From Gaetbulibacter_A aestuarii (GTDB taxonomy: Bacteria > Bacteroidota > Bacteroidia > Flavobacteriales > Flavobacteriaceae): a stretch of 64,000 nucleotides of DNA. The stretch spans positions 617,802 to 681,801 of the forward strand of contig NZ_BAABAY010000002.1 in the NCBI RefSeq assembly GCF_039537665.1, given 5' to 3'. Below are positions 43,535 through 52,581 of this stretch, piece by piece (the stretch's first letter is position 1; each line of letters starts with the position of its first letter). Position numbers and translations under genes: made by a program. Under the pieces are notes generated by a model. That model worked only from the letters and a program-made list of their open reading frames with translations. It did no database searches and was not told the DNA's origin.

Positions 43535-44185
43535 ATGACTAATTTAAGTATCATCACTATTGTTATTATCGCGGCCAATGTTTTGGTTTCCTTAAAAGGG
43601 TTTAATGATTTTGGTTTTTTTGAAAAATATAAATTTCAAGTAGGACCAATTCGCCAGGGAGAGCAATTTAGAATGTTCAGCTCGGGGTTCTTACATGCCG
43701 ATATGCAGCATTTATTGTTCAACATGATCACTCTTTATTTCTTTGCAGACATTGTTATCCAATTGCTTGATCCCTTTCATTTCATCCTCATTTATGCGGG
43801 GAGTTTAATTCTGGGCAGTTTATTGTCGCTTTATTTTCATAAGGATGAATATTATTACAGTGCCGTTGGTGCTAGTGGTGCGGTGACAGGTATTTTATAT
43901 TCGGCCATTTTACTGCAGCCGGGTATGAGTCTTTACTTCTTTTTTATCCCGGTTCCCATTCCGGCATATATTTTTGGTATTGGCTATTTGTTGTATTCTA
44001 TTTATGGTATGAAGAAACGTGTTGGTAATATTGGTCATGATGCCCATTTTGGTGGTGCCATTGGCGGTTTTGTTATTACTTTAATAGCGGAACCAAGCCT
44101 CTTTGAAACCGATTTATTAATGATCGGCCTACTTTCTATTCCTATTATTTTACTTTTCATTTTGAAGAAAACAGGCCAGCTTTAG
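43535..44185 (+). CDS. Rhomboid family intramembrane serine protease
   Basis: The 216-residue product has six hydrophobic helices. The catalytic Ser is in GASGAVTGIL near 110-119, the partner His in HDAHFGGAIGGF near 170-181 and the conserved helix-2 His in HADMQHLLFNM near 54-64. The protease cuts membrane proteins inside or near the bilayer. The substrate is unknown. It is divergent from the acyltransferase gene and followed by a 169-nt gap with a 7-bp inverted repeat (44183-44208) but no T run. Confidence 0.92.
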   Translation: MTNLSIITIVIIAANVLVSLKGFNDFGFFEKYKFQVGPIRQGEQFRMFSSGFLHADMQHLLFNMITLYFFADIVIQLLDPFHFILIYAGSLILGSLLSLYFHKDEYYYSAVGASGAVTGILYSAILLQPGMSLYFFFIPVPIPAYIFGIGYLLYSIYGMKKRVGNIGHDAHFGGAIGGFVITLIAEPSLFETDLLMIGLLSIPIILLFILKKTGQL

Positions 44186-44354
44186 TGTTCTTAAAAAAGC
44201 ACGAACACTGTGGCATAGGAATTGACCTAGTATAGTAACGAGAAACAAGGTTTTATTAGTAAATATTTGTTTTTCAGTAATTTAAACTAAATTTAAGAAT
44301 CCCAAATTTAAAAGCAGTAGTCTGTTTTGATGACAGATTGACTTAAAATTATAT

Positions 44355-46805
44355 ATGAAAAAATCTAATATTATATCATTTGACAGTTTGTCATTAGAGG
44401 AGTTTGATGAAAATTCAGAACTCATTCCTTTAATGACTCCAGAAGATGAAGAGGCTATAGATAATGAAGATTTACCAAAAACGCTTCCCATTTTATCGTT
44501 GCGAAATACGGTGTTATTTCCAGGTGTGGTTATCCCGATAACTGCTGGGCGTGATAAATCGATAAAATTGATTAATGACGCCAATAAAGGCAGCAAAGTG
44601 ATTGGGGTTGTGGCCCAAAAAGATGAAACGGTAGAGAATCCATCAGCTAATGAAATTTATAACATTGGTACTGTGGCCCGTATTCTTCGCGTTCTTAAAA
44701 TGCCTGATGGAAATGTAACAGTTATAATTCAAGGTAAAAAGCGTTTTAAAATAGATGAGGTTACTTCTGAATCGCCTTATATGACGGCAACTATTCAGGA
44801 TTTACCTGAGGCGCGTCCTACATTGAAAAACAAGGAGTTTTCAGCTATTATTGATTCTATAAAGGATCTAGCGCTTCAAATTATTAAGGAGAGCCCGAAT
44901 ATTCCAACGGAAGCTTCCTTTGCTATCAAGAATATTGAAAGTAATTCGTTTCTGGTGAATTTTGTGTCGTCAAACATGAATTTAACCGTTTCTGAAAAGC
45001 AATCCCTTTTAGAAACGAACGATCTCAAAAAACGTGCACTGGCAACCCTGAAATACATGAATGTTGAGTTTCAAAAACTGGAACTTAAAAATGATATTCA
45101 GTCGAAAGTTCAGAACGACATGAGTCAGCAGCAACGTGAGTATTTCTTGCATCAGCAAATGAAAACCATTCAGGAAGAATTGGGTGGTGTAAGTCATGAT
45201 GCTGAGATCGAGGACATGCGAAAACAAGCCAAATCCAAAAAATGGGATGAGAAGGTAGCGAAGCATTTTGATAAAGAGTTATCCAAAATGCAGCGTATGA
45301 ATCCGCAGGTTTCAGAATATTCAATACAACGAAATTATTTAGAACTTTTCCTTGAATTGCCCTGGAACGAATTCAGCAAGGATAAATTCGACTTAAAACG
45401 TGCAAGAAAAATTCTCGATCGTGATCATTTTGGTTTAGATGATGTGAAGCGTCGTATTATAGAATATCTGGCAGTATTGAAGTTACGAAACGATATGAAA
45501 TCGCCAATTTTGTGCCTTTACGGTCCTCCGGGTGTTGGTAAGACTTCTTTAGGGAAATCCATAGCTGAGGCCTTAGGGCGTGAGTATGTGCGTATGTCTT
45601 TAGGCGGTTTACGTGATGAAGCTGAAATTCGAGGTCATCGTAAAACATACATTGGTGCGATGCCGGGACGAATCATTAAAAGTTTGAAAAAAGCGGGAAC
45701 TTCAAACCCGGTATTTGTTTTGGATGAAATCGACAAACTGTCTAATTCACATCAAGGTGATCCGTCTTCTGCTATGCTTGAGGTTCTTGATCCCGAGCAG
45801 AACAGCGAATTTTACGATAACTTCCTGGAAATGGGTTATGACTTGTCCAAGGTAATGTTCATCGCAACTTGTAATAGTTTGTCAACGATTCAGCCGGCTT
45901 TACTGGATCGTATGGAGATCATAAATGTTTCAGGTTATACCATAGAAGAAAAGGTAGAAATTGCGAAACGACACTTACTGCCTAAGCAATTAAAAGAGCA
46001 CGGTCTTGATGAAAGTCACCTGAAAATAGGAAAACCACAATTAGAAAAAATAGTAGAAGGTTACACCCGAGAATCGGGAGTGAGAGCTCTGGAAAAGCAG
46101 ATCGCTAAAATGGTGCGTTATGTGGCCAAAAATATTGCGATGGAGGAAGATTATAATGTTAAGATAACCAATAACGACATTATTGAAGTGCTTGGCGGAC
46201 CAAAAATGGAACGCAATAAATACGAGAATAATAATGTTGCCGGTGTAGTTACAGGGTTGGCATGGACGAGTGTTGGCGGTGATATATTATTTATTGAATC
46301 AACGCTTTCTAAAGGTAAAGGTAATTTAACCATTACCGGTAACCTGGGTAAGGTAATGAAGGAATCGGCTACTATCGCGATGGAATATATTAAGTCGAAT
46401 GCTCAGGAATTCGGTATTGATCCTTCAGTTTTTGAAAATTACAATGTGCATATTCACGTTCCCGAGGGTGCAACGCCTAAAGATGGTCCGAGTGCCGGGG
46501 TTACCATGCTTACGTCATTAGTGTCCTTGTTCACTCAGAAAAAAGTGAAGAAGAATATTGCGATGACGGGTGAGATAACGCTAAGAGGTAAAGTGCTGCC
46601 TGTTGGTGGTATCAAAGAAAAGATTTTGGCGGCTAAACGAGCTAAGATCAAAGAGATCTTGTTGTGCGAAGAGAATCGAAGAGATATCGAGGAAATAAAG
46701 CAAGATTATCTGAAAGGTTTAACCTTCCATTATGTCTCTGATATGAGTGAAGTTATAAAATTCGCCATTACCGATCAGAAGGTAAAACATGCCAAGAAAC
46801 TATAA
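44355..46805 (+). CDS. lon: Lon ATP-dependent protease
   Basis: The 816-residue product has an N-terminal substrate-binding LON domain (about 44-240: LPILSLRNTVLFPGVVIPI), a coiled-coil linker, an AAA+ domain (Walker A GPPGVGKTSLGK near 392-403, Walker B PVFVLDEIDKL) and a C-terminal protease domain with catalytic Ser in DGPSAGVTM and Lys in GGIKEKILAAKRA. It degrades misfolded and regulatory proteins. No HAIR-type heat-shock operator was recognised upstream. A strong terminator follows. Confidence 0.98.
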   Translation: MKKSNIISFDSLSLEEFDENSELIPLMTPEDEEAIDNEDLPKTLPILSLRNTVLFPGVVIPITAGRDKSIKLINDANKGSKVIGVVAQKDETVENPSANEIYNIGTVARILRVLKMPDGNVTVIIQGKKRFKIDEVTSESPYMTATIQDLPEARPTLKNKEFSAIIDSIKDLALQIIKESPNIPTEASFAIKNIESNSFLVNFVSSNMNLTVSEKQSLLETNDLKKRALATLKYMNVEFQKLELKNDIQSKVQNDMSQQQREYFLHQQMKTIQEELGGVSHDAEIEDMRKQAKSKKWDEKVAKHFDKELSKMQRMNPQVSEYSIQRNYLELFLELPWNEFSKDKFDLKRARKILDRDHFGLDDVKRRIIEYLAVLKLRNDMKSPILCLYGPPGVGKTSLGKSIAEALGREYVRMSLGGLRDEAEIRGHRKTYIGAMPGRIIKSLKKAGTSNPVFVLDEIDKLSNSHQGDPSSAMLEVLDPEQNSEFYDNFLEMGYDLSKVMFIATCNSLSTIQPALLDRMEIINVSGYTIEEKVEIAKRHLLPKQLKEHGLDESHLKIGKPQLEKIVEGYTRESGVRALEKQIAKMVRYVAKNIAMEEDYNVKITNNDIIEVLGGPKMERNKYENNNVAGVVTGLAWTSVGGDILFIESTLSKGKGNLTITGNLGKVMKESATIAMEYIKSNAQEFGIDPSVFENYNVHIHVPEGATPKDGPSAGVTMLTSLVSLFTQKKVKKNIAMTGEITLRGKVLPVGGIKEKILAAKRAKIKEILLCEENRRDIEEIKQDYLKGLTFHYVSDMSEVIKFAITDQKVKHAKKL

Positions 46806-46822
46806 TTTTTTTTCGCATAATG

Positions 46823-46852
46823 AAACCCCGAATTAATCGGGGTTTTTTTATG
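46823..46852 (+). terminator. lon terminator
   Basis: Stem AAACCCCGA/TCGGGGTTT with a 5-nt loop, ending in a T7 run, 17 nt after the lon stop codon. Confidence 0.92.
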
Positions 46853-46910
46853 GATTAAAATAAAAGAAATGACAATTCGTTTAAAGATAGATTTACTTTC
46901 TTTGTAGTGT

Positions 46911-47930
46911 ATGTCCGGAAAAATTACGACTTGGCTTTTTATTCTTTTTAGTACTGCAATCTTTGCACAGGTTGGGGGTGAGGCTACCTACCAGTTTCTT
47001 AACTTGGTTGTTTCTCCACGGCAGGCAGCGCTTGGTGGTAAGGTGCTTACCAATGTAGATTATGATGTTACTCAGGCCCTCTATAATCCTGCTACTATCA
47101 ATGTAGACATGGACAATCAGCTGGCTCTCAACTATTCCAGTTATTTAGGAGGTATTAGTTATGGGAACGCGGCATATGCTTATACTTTTGACAGACGAAC
47201 GCAAACGTTTCATGCCGGTATCAGTTATGTGAATTATGGAAGTTTTGATGGTTATGATGAACAAGGTAATGCGACTGGAACTTTCACAGGAAGCGAAACA
47301 GCCCTTTCTTTTGGCTATGCCATACAACTGGGCTATTCTGATTTTTATGCCGGAGCAAATATAAAATTGATCACCTCCAAATTAGAACAGTACAGCTCTT
47401 TTGGAGTTGCAACAGATCTCGGCTTGTTATATATCAATGAAGATCTGGATTTCAATGCGGCTTTAGTTTTGAGAAATCTGGGAACTCAAATCACCACCTA
47501 TGCGGGTCAAAGAGAACTCTTACCGTTTGAAGTCGCTTTTGGAATGTCGCAACGTTTGGAGCATGTACCCATTCGTTGGCACGTCACTTTTGAAAATCTT
47601 CAAGATTGGCCTATTGCCCGACCAAACCACGCACGAAGTACAAGCGATCTGGGTGGGAATCAATCAACAGAAAAAGTCGGCTTTTTAGGCCAGGTCATTC
47701 GTCATACTATTTTGGGAGCAGAATTATTCCCGGATGGCGCTTTCAATATTCGATTAGGTTATAATTTCAGAAGGGGTGAGGAATTAAAAATTATAGATCA
47801 ACGTAATTTCTCCGGGTTATCTGCCGGATTTTCTATCAAAATGAATAAACTCCGTTTTAGTTACACCCACGCCAAATACACCAGTGCGGCAAATGCAAAC
47901 TTCTTCGGATTGCAGTTGGATTTACAATAG
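46911..47930 (+). CDS. porQ: PorQ, type IX secretion system outer-membrane protein
   Basis: The 339-residue product has a signal peptide (about 1-19, ending FAQ) and a FadL/PorV-like beta-barrel pattern. The mature N-terminus GGEATYQFLNLVVSPRQAALGG followed by LYNPATI matches PorQ. PorQ is a component of the T9SS attachment complex with PorU, PorV and PorZ, which removes sorting domains and anchors cargo to the cell surface. It lies immediately upstream of cmk, the common arrangement in this lineage as I recall it. Confidence 0.9.
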   Translation: MSGKITTWLFILFSTAIFAQVGGEATYQFLNLVVSPRQAALGGKVLTNVDYDVTQALYNPATINVDMDNQLALNYSSYLGGISYGNAAYAYTFDRRTQTFHAGISYVNYGSFDGYDEQGNATGTFTGSETALSFGYAIQLGYSDFYAGANIKLITSKLEQYSSFGVATDLGLLYINEDLDFNAALVLRNLGTQITTYAGQRELLPFEVAFGMSQRLEHVPIRWHVTFENLQDWPIARPNHARSTSDLGGNQSTEKVGFLGQVIRHTILGAELFPDGAFNIRLGYNFRRGEELKIIDQRNFSGLSAGFSIKMNKLRFSYTHAKYTSAANANFFGLQLDLQ

Positions 47931-47944
47931 AATACCTATTTTTG
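47916..47944 (+). promoter_or_regulatory. cmk promoter within the 3' end of porQ
   Basis: TTG (47916-47918), 18-nt spacer, TATTTTTG (47937-47944). The cmk ATG follows seven bases later, giving a nearly leaderless transcript. Confidence 0.65.
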
Positions 47945-47951
47945 CATCAGC

Positions 47952-48662
47952 ATGAACACAACTAAAATTACCATAGCCATCGACGGCTATTCTTCTACAG
48001 GAAAAAGTACGGTGGCAAAACAGATTGCCAATTATTTGGGCTATGTATATGTTGATTCCGGAGCTATGTATCGTGCGGTGACGCTTTATGCCGTTCAAAA
48101 TAATATGATTTCACCTGAGCATTTTAACAAACAAAAGCTTATTGATGCCTTAGATGACATTCATTTATTTTTCAAATTCAATCCCAAAAAAGGATTTGCA
48201 GAAATGTATTTGAATGATAAAAATGTAGAAAAAGCCATCCGGACCATGGCGATATCTAATTTGGTCAGTAAAGTAGCTGCAACGCCGGAGGTGCGAAAAA
48301 AACTGGTTCAATACCAACGTCAAATGGGAGAAAACGAAGGTGTGGTTATGGATGGTAGAGATATTGGTACCGTCGTTTTTCCTGAGGCAGATCTTAAAAT
48401 TTTTATGACCGCTTCTGCGGAAACTCGTGCCAGGAGACGCTATGATGAGTTGAAAGAACGTGGAGATGATGTCAGTTTTGAGGAAGTTCTTAAAAATGTG
48501 CAAGACCGCGACCATATTGATACAAATCGAAAAGACTCGCCTTTAATTAAAGCTGAAGATGCTGTAGAAATCGATAACTCTAATCTGAGCCTGGAAGACC
48601 AATTCAATACTGTTTTAAACCTTGTAAAAAAGACCATAGAAAGCAAGGAACGAGGTTCTTAA
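47952..48662 (+). CDS. cmk: Cytidylate kinase (dCMP/CMP kinase)
   Basis: The 236-residue product has P-loop IDGYSSTGKST near 10-20, YVDSGAMYRAVTL, the MDGRDIGTVVFPEADLKIFM segment near 133-152 and the lid ARRRYDEL. It phosphorylates CMP and dCMP with ATP. It starts 21 nt after porQ, with its own promoter inside porQ, and precedes rpsA; cmk-rpsA linkage is widespread in bacteria. Confidence 0.96.
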   Translation: MNTTKITIAIDGYSSTGKSTVAKQIANYLGYVYVDSGAMYRAVTLYAVQNNMISPEHFNKQKLIDALDDIHLFFKFNPKKGFAEMYLNDKNVEKAIRTMAISNLVSKVAATPEVRKKLVQYQRQMGENEGVVMDGRDIGTVVFPEADLKIFMTASAETRARRRYDELKERGDDVSFEEVLKNVQDRDHIDTNRKDSPLIKAEDAVEIDNSNLSLEDQFNTVLNLVKKTIESKERGS

Positions 48663-48750
48663 ATCTCAATAAAACGACTTCCTTTTTACGTGCTTAAAAA
48701 TCAATAATTTAAAATCTAACTTCATATTAGGTTTATTAATTTAAAATATT

Positions 48751-48758
48751 TAATTTTG
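48751..48758 (+). promoter_or_regulatory. rpsA -7 box
   Basis: TAATTTTG fits TAnnTTTG. It implies a leader of about 115 nt before the rpsA ATG. Confidence 0.55.
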
Positions 48759-48761
48759 CAC

Positions 48762-48876
48762 TCCTTTTTGCGAATAGTCAAGAATAAAAAAGGAACGACA
48801 AAAATGTATTTTAACGCTTCTGTGTTTTAATCGCGAGAATTCTTGAAAGACATGGAATACAAATCTTAATCAGCAC
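48762..48876 (+). promoter_or_regulatory. rpsA leader with stem and possible 8-codon upstream ORF
   Basis: A stem TCCTTTTT (48762-48769) can pair with AAAAAGGA (48787-48794). An 8-codon ORF, MYFNASVF, runs from 48804 to 48830. Ribosomal protein S1 is autoregulated through its leader in other bacteria, so this could be the control region; that role is inference. Confidence 0.4.
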
Positions 48877-50754
48877 ATGGCTGAAAAAAAAGAAAATACA
48901 GCTGAAGACCAAGTAACGGTTGAGGCTACAACTGTTGAGGCTCCGCAACCTTCGGAAGCTCAAAAAAACCCTGAAAAATTCTTAAAGGAGTTCAATTGGC
49001 ACAATTACCAGGAAGGTATTGATGAGGTTGATGATAAACAACTTAAAGAATTTGAAAAATTAGTAGAAGAAAATTTCGTAGACACTCTTGATGACGAAGT
49101 TGTTGAAGGAACTGTTGTGCATATCTCGGATAGAGATGCCATCATCGACATCAACGCTAAATCTGAAGGTGTTATTTCTTTAAACGAATTTCGCTACAAC
49201 CCTAATTTAAAAGTTGGTGATAAGGTAGAAGTATTAATTGATGTGCGTGAAGATGCTACCGGACAATTAGTGCTTTCTCACAGAAAAGCCAGAGTAATCA
49301 AAGCTTGGGATCGTGTTAATAAAGCTCACGAAACCGGTGAAATCGTGAATGGTTTTGTAAAATGCAGAACTAAAGGAGGTATGATCGTTGACGTATTCGG
49401 TATTGAAGCCTTCTTACCAGGTTCTCAAATTGATGTTAAACCAATCCGTGATTACGACCAGTATGTAAATAAAACTATGGAATTCAAGGTGGTGAAAATC
49501 AACCATGAATTCAAAAACGTAGTAGTTTCTCATAAAGCGCTTATTGAAGCCGATATTGAAGAACAGAAAAAAGAGATCATCGGTCAGTTAGAAAAAGGTC
49601 AGGTATTAGAAGGTGTTGTTAAAAACATCACATCTTACGGTGTATTTATCGATCTTGGAGGTGTAGACGGATTAATTCACATTACCGATTTATCATGGTC
49701 AAGAATCAACCATCCAAATGAGATCGTTGAGTTAGATCAGAAATTGAATGTGGTAATCTTAGATTTCGATGAAGATAAATCCAGAATCCAATTAGGATTA
49801 AAACAATTAACGAAACATCCTTGGGAAGCTTTAGCCGACAGCGTAAAAGTTGGAGATAAAGTGAAAGGAAAAGTTGTTGTTATCGCGGATTACGGTGCGT
49901 TTATTGAAGTTGCTGATGGTGTAGAAGGATTAATTCACGTATCAGAAATGTCGTGGTCTACCCATTTACGTTCTGCGCAAGATTTTGTTTCTGTAGGAGA
50001 CGAGGTTGAAGCGGTTATCTTAACACTTGATAGAGAAGATCGTAAAATGTCACTTGGTATTAAGCAATTAACACCAGATCCATGGACTGATATTACTTCG
50101 AAATATCCATTAGGATCTAAGCACACAGGTATCGTGAGAAACTTTACAAACTTTGGTGTTTTTGTTGAATTAGAAGAAGGTATTGACGGATTGATTTATA
50201 TCTCTGACTTATCCTGGACTAAGAAAATCAAGCATCCATCTGAATTCTGCGCTGTAGGCGATAAATTAGACGTGATTGTATTAGAGTTAGATGTTGAAGG
50301 ACGTAAATTAAGTTTAGGTCACAAACAAACTACAGAAAATCCTTGGGATAAATACGAAGAAGAATTCGCTTTAAACACAACGCATAAAGCGGCTATTTCT
50401 GAGATCGTAGACAAAGGTGCAACTGTACAATTCAATGATGACATCACGGCATTCGTGCCTACGCGTCACTTAGAGAAAGAAGACGGTTCTAAACTTAAGA
50501 AAGGTGAAGAAGCCGAATTCAAGATCATCGAGTTCAGTAAAGAATTTAAGCGTGTCGTAGCGTCTCATACAGCTGTTTTTAGAGCAGAAGAGGCTAAGAT
50601 CGTTAAGCAGGCAGCTAAGAAAGCCGAAGCTGCAGCAGCTGAAGCAAAACCAACTTTAGGTGATGCCAACGATGCTTTGCAAGCGCTTAAAGACAAAATG
50701 GACGGTAAAACAACTAAAGCGAAAAAATCTACAAAAGCTAAAAAAAGCGAGTAG
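48877..50754 (+). CDS. rpsA: 30S ribosomal protein S1
   Basis: The 625-residue product is longer than E. coli S1 (557) because of an acidic N-terminal extension (AEKKENTAEDQVTVEA) and a Lys/Ala-rich tail (TTKAKKSTKAKKSE). It has six S1 repeats, with the characteristic VKNITSYGVFIDLGGVDGLI, VVIADYGAFIEVADGVEGLI and VRNFTNFGVFVELEEGIDGLI. S1 brings mRNA to the 30S subunit; in Bacteroidota, where Shine-Dalgarno sequences are weak, it is likely central to start selection. It is followed by a hairpin terminator. Confidence 0.97.
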   Translation: MAEKKENTAEDQVTVEATTVEAPQPSEAQKNPEKFLKEFNWHNYQEGIDEVDDKQLKEFEKLVEENFVDTLDDEVVEGTVVHISDRDAIIDINAKSEGVISLNEFRYNPNLKVGDKVEVLIDVREDATGQLVLSHRKARVIKAWDRVNKAHETGEIVNGFVKCRTKGGMIVDVFGIEAFLPGSQIDVKPIRDYDQYVNKTMEFKVVKINHEFKNVVVSHKALIEADIEEQKKEIIGQLEKGQVLEGVVKNITSYGVFIDLGGVDGLIHITDLSWSRINHPNEIVELDQKLNVVILDFDEDKSRIQLGLKQLTKHPWEALADSVKVGDKVKGKVVVIADYGAFIEVADGVEGLIHVSEMSWSTHLRSAQDFVSVGDEVEAVILTLDREDRKMSLGIKQLTPDPWTDITSKYPLGSKHTGIVRNFTNFGVFVELEEGIDGLIYISDLSWTKKIKHPSEFCAVGDKLDVIVLELDVEGRKLSLGHKQTTENPWDKYEEEFALNTTHKAAISEIVDKGATVQFNDDITAFVPTRHLEKEDGSKLKKGEEAEFKIIEFSKEFKRVVASHTAVFRAEEAKIVKQAAKKAEAAAAEAKPTLGDANDALQALKDKMDGKTTKAKKSTKAKKSE

Positions 50755-50778
50755 TAACGTTTTAAAGTTATAAGTAAA

Positions 50779-50808
50779 AAAGCCTTCAGGAAACTGAGGG
50801 CTTTTTTT
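50779..50808 (+). terminator. rpsA terminator
   Basis: Stem AGCCTTCAG/CTGAGGGCT with a GAAA tetraloop (50789-50792) and a T7 tail, 26 nt after the stop. Confidence 0.9.
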
Positions 50809-50842
50809 GTACGGCATTACGAGCACATCCAGGAATAACATC

Positions 50843-50930
50843 CGTCATTGCGAGCAAAGCGCGGCAATCTCATCAATAGAATTACTTCATTTCAAAAGAT
50901 TACCACGTCGCTGCGCTCCTCGTAATGACG
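50843..50930 (-). repeat. Long palindromic repeat, copy 4 (inverted)
   Basis: The 88-nt element is in the opposite orientation to the copy at 42162. Its reverse complement begins CGTCATTACGAGGAGCGCAG, continues GTGGTAATCT and ends CTTTGCTCGCAATGACG. The middle differs from copy 2 while the ends are conserved. Confidence 0.85.
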
Positions 50931-50962
50931 AATAATATGGATCTGACTTTGTCTCTCTATGA

Positions 50963-50991
50963 TTGTCATTCCCGCGAAGGCGGGAATCTAC
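50963..50991 (+). repeat. GGGAAT palindromic repeat, copy 3
   Basis: Arms ATTCCCGC and GCGGGAAT (50968-50975, 50980-50987) with a GAAG loop. It is an exact reverse-complement match to the core at 42465. Confidence 0.82.
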
Positions 50992-51065
50992 AACCTGGAA
51001 AACCATATGAATAACAAAACCAACCTTTCCTTTACAAACCTATTCATTCTTATAAATTTTTGCAT

Positions 51066-51073
51066 TACCTTTG
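51066..51073 (+). promoter_or_regulatory. pyrR -7 box
   Basis: TACCTTTG fits TAnnTTTG, 25 nt before the ATG at 51099. The box falls in an upstream ORF extension, so the later start is preferred. Confidence 0.62.
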
Positions 51074-51098
51074 TAACCCGAACACGTTTGGGAAGTCT

Positions 51099-51638
51099 AT
51101 GAGTCAAAAAGTTTTACTTAACGCAAAAGAGGTAAACATCATTCTACATCGATTGGCTTGTCAACTTATCGAAAGACACCACGATTTTTCAAATACAGTG
51201 CTTATAGGTTTACAACCCCGAGGTATCTATCTAGCCAACCGTTTAGCTAAAATTTTAAAGGAAGATTATAAGGTAAAGAATATTCAATTAGGGCAATTGG
51301 ATATTACTTTTTACCGCGATGATTTCCGCCGTGGCGATAAAACCCTGGAAGCCAATAAAACGAATATTAACTTTTTAGTTGAAGATAAAAACGTCGTGTT
51401 TATTGACGATGTATTATACACAGGACGTAGTATTCGTGCGGCTCTAACCGCTATTCAATCCTTTGGACGCCCTAAAGAAATCGAACTTTTAACCCTAATC
51501 GACCGACGTTTTAGTCGCCATTTACCAATTCAACCGGATTATAAAGGGCGCCAGGTAGATGTTATAAATGATGAAAAAGTAAAGGTAAACTGGATGGAAA
51601 ATGACAAGGAAGATGCCGTTTACTTAATAGAAAAATAA
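51099..51638 (+). CDS. pyrR: PyrR, uracil phosphoribosyltransferase/pyr regulator
   Basis: From ATG 51099 the product is 179 residues (MSQKVLLNAKEVNIILHRLA), the usual PyrR length. The PRPP-binding loop is VVFIDDVLYTGRSIRAAL near 97-114, and GLQPRGIYLANRL is present. PyrR proteins have UPRT activity and, in Firmicutes, bind pyr mRNA to attenuate transcription; whether regulation occurs here is unknown, and no attenuator hairpin was recognised between pyrR and pyrB. pyrB starts 11 nt downstream. Confidence 0.93.
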   Translation: MSQKVLLNAKEVNIILHRLACQLIERHHDFSNTVLIGLQPRGIYLANRLAKILKEDYKVKNIQLGQLDITFYRDDFRRGDKTLEANKTNINFLVEDKNVVFIDDVLYTGRSIRAALTAIQSFGRPKEIELLTLIDRRFSRHLPIQPDYKGRQVDVINDEKVKVNWMENDKEDAVYLIEK

Positions 51639-51648
51639 AAAGAAAAGC

Positions 51649-52575
51649 ATGAGTGAATTAAGTGTCAATCACTTACTTGGGATCAAATATCTGAATAAAA
51701 AGGATATCGAGCTTATTTTTGAAACCGCCGATCATTTTAAAGAAGTTATTAATCGTCCCATTAAAAAAGTACCGTCTTTACGTGATATTACGATTGCTAA
51801 TTTATTTTTTGAAAACTCTACCCGAACAAAACTATCCTTCGAACTTGCAGAAAAACGCTTATCAGCTGATGTTATTAATTTTTCTTCGGCACAATCTTCT
51901 GTTAAAAAAGGAGAGACGCTTATCGATACAGTAAACAATATTTTATCTATGAAAGTAGATATGATTGTGATGCGACATCCTAATCCGGGAGCCGGAGTAT
52001 TTCTATCCAATCATGTAAAAGCGAGTATTATTAATGCCGGTGATGGGGCGCATGAGCATCCTACACAGGCCTTGTTAGATTCGTTTTCTATTCGCGAACG
52101 ATTGGGAGAAGTGGCCGGAAAAAAAGTAGTTATTGTAGGCGATATTCTTCATAGTAGGGTAGCCTTATCCAATATTTTTGCTTTACAATTACAAGGTGCT
52201 GAAGTAATGGTATGCGGCCCCAAAACGCTTTTACCAAAATATATTGATACTTTAGGAGTTAAAGTAGAAACAAATCTTAGAAAAGCATTGAATTGGTGCG
52301 ATGTGGCAAATATGTTACGTGTTCAAAACGAACGTATGGATATTAGTTATTTTCCAACAACACGAGAATATACGCAGCAATTTGGAGTTACAAAAGAGAT
52401 CCTCGATTCCTTAGATAAGGAAATAACCATAATGCACCCCGGCCCCATAAACCGTGGTGTTGAAATAACTAGTGATGTGGCAGATTCAGATCAGGCGATC
52501 ATTCTTGATCAGGTGCAGAATGGTGTTGCGGTGCGAATGGCTGTTATTTATTTGCTGGCATCAAAAATTAAATAA
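51649..52575 (+). CDS. pyrB: Aspartate carbamoyltransferase catalytic subunit
   Basis: The 308-residue product has the carbamoyl-phosphate-binding FFENSTRTKLSFE near 49-61, MRHPNPGAG, HPTQALLDSFSIRE near 135-148, the GDILHSRVALSN domain linker and the aspartate-binding HPGPINRGVEI. It makes carbamoyl-aspartate, the committed step of pyrimidine synthesis. No pyrI regulatory subunit is adjacent. It forms an operon with pyrR and probably the following small gene (7 nt). Confidence 0.97.
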   Translation: MSELSVNHLLGIKYLNKKDIELIFETADHFKEVINRPIKKVPSLRDITIANLFFENSTRTKLSFELAEKRLSADVINFSSAQSSVKKGETLIDTVNNILSMKVDMIVMRHPNPGAGVFLSNHVKASIINAGDGAHEHPTQALLDSFSIRERLGEVAGKKVVIVGDILHSRVALSNIFALQLQGAEVMVCGPKTLLPKYIDTLGVKVETNLRKALNWCDVANMLRVQNERMDISYFPTTREYTQQFGVTKEILDSLDKEITIMHPGPINRGVEITSDVADSDQAIILDQVQNGVAVRMAVIYLLASKIK

Positions 52576-52581
52576 GAACCT

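Larger units (their letters stand above)
50755..51098. other. Intergenic region with terminator and repeat island
   Basis: The 344-nt gap between rpsA and pyrR holds the rpsA terminator, a long palindromic repeat (50843-50930), a GGGAAT palindrome (50963-50991) and the pyrR promoter. No gene was seen. Confidence 0.8.

Noticed and set aside
44183..44208. Inverted repeat AGTGTTC/GAACACT after the rhomboid gene as terminator
   Set aside because: The stem is 7 bp with a 12-nt loop and no T run on either strand; kept only as a minor remark.
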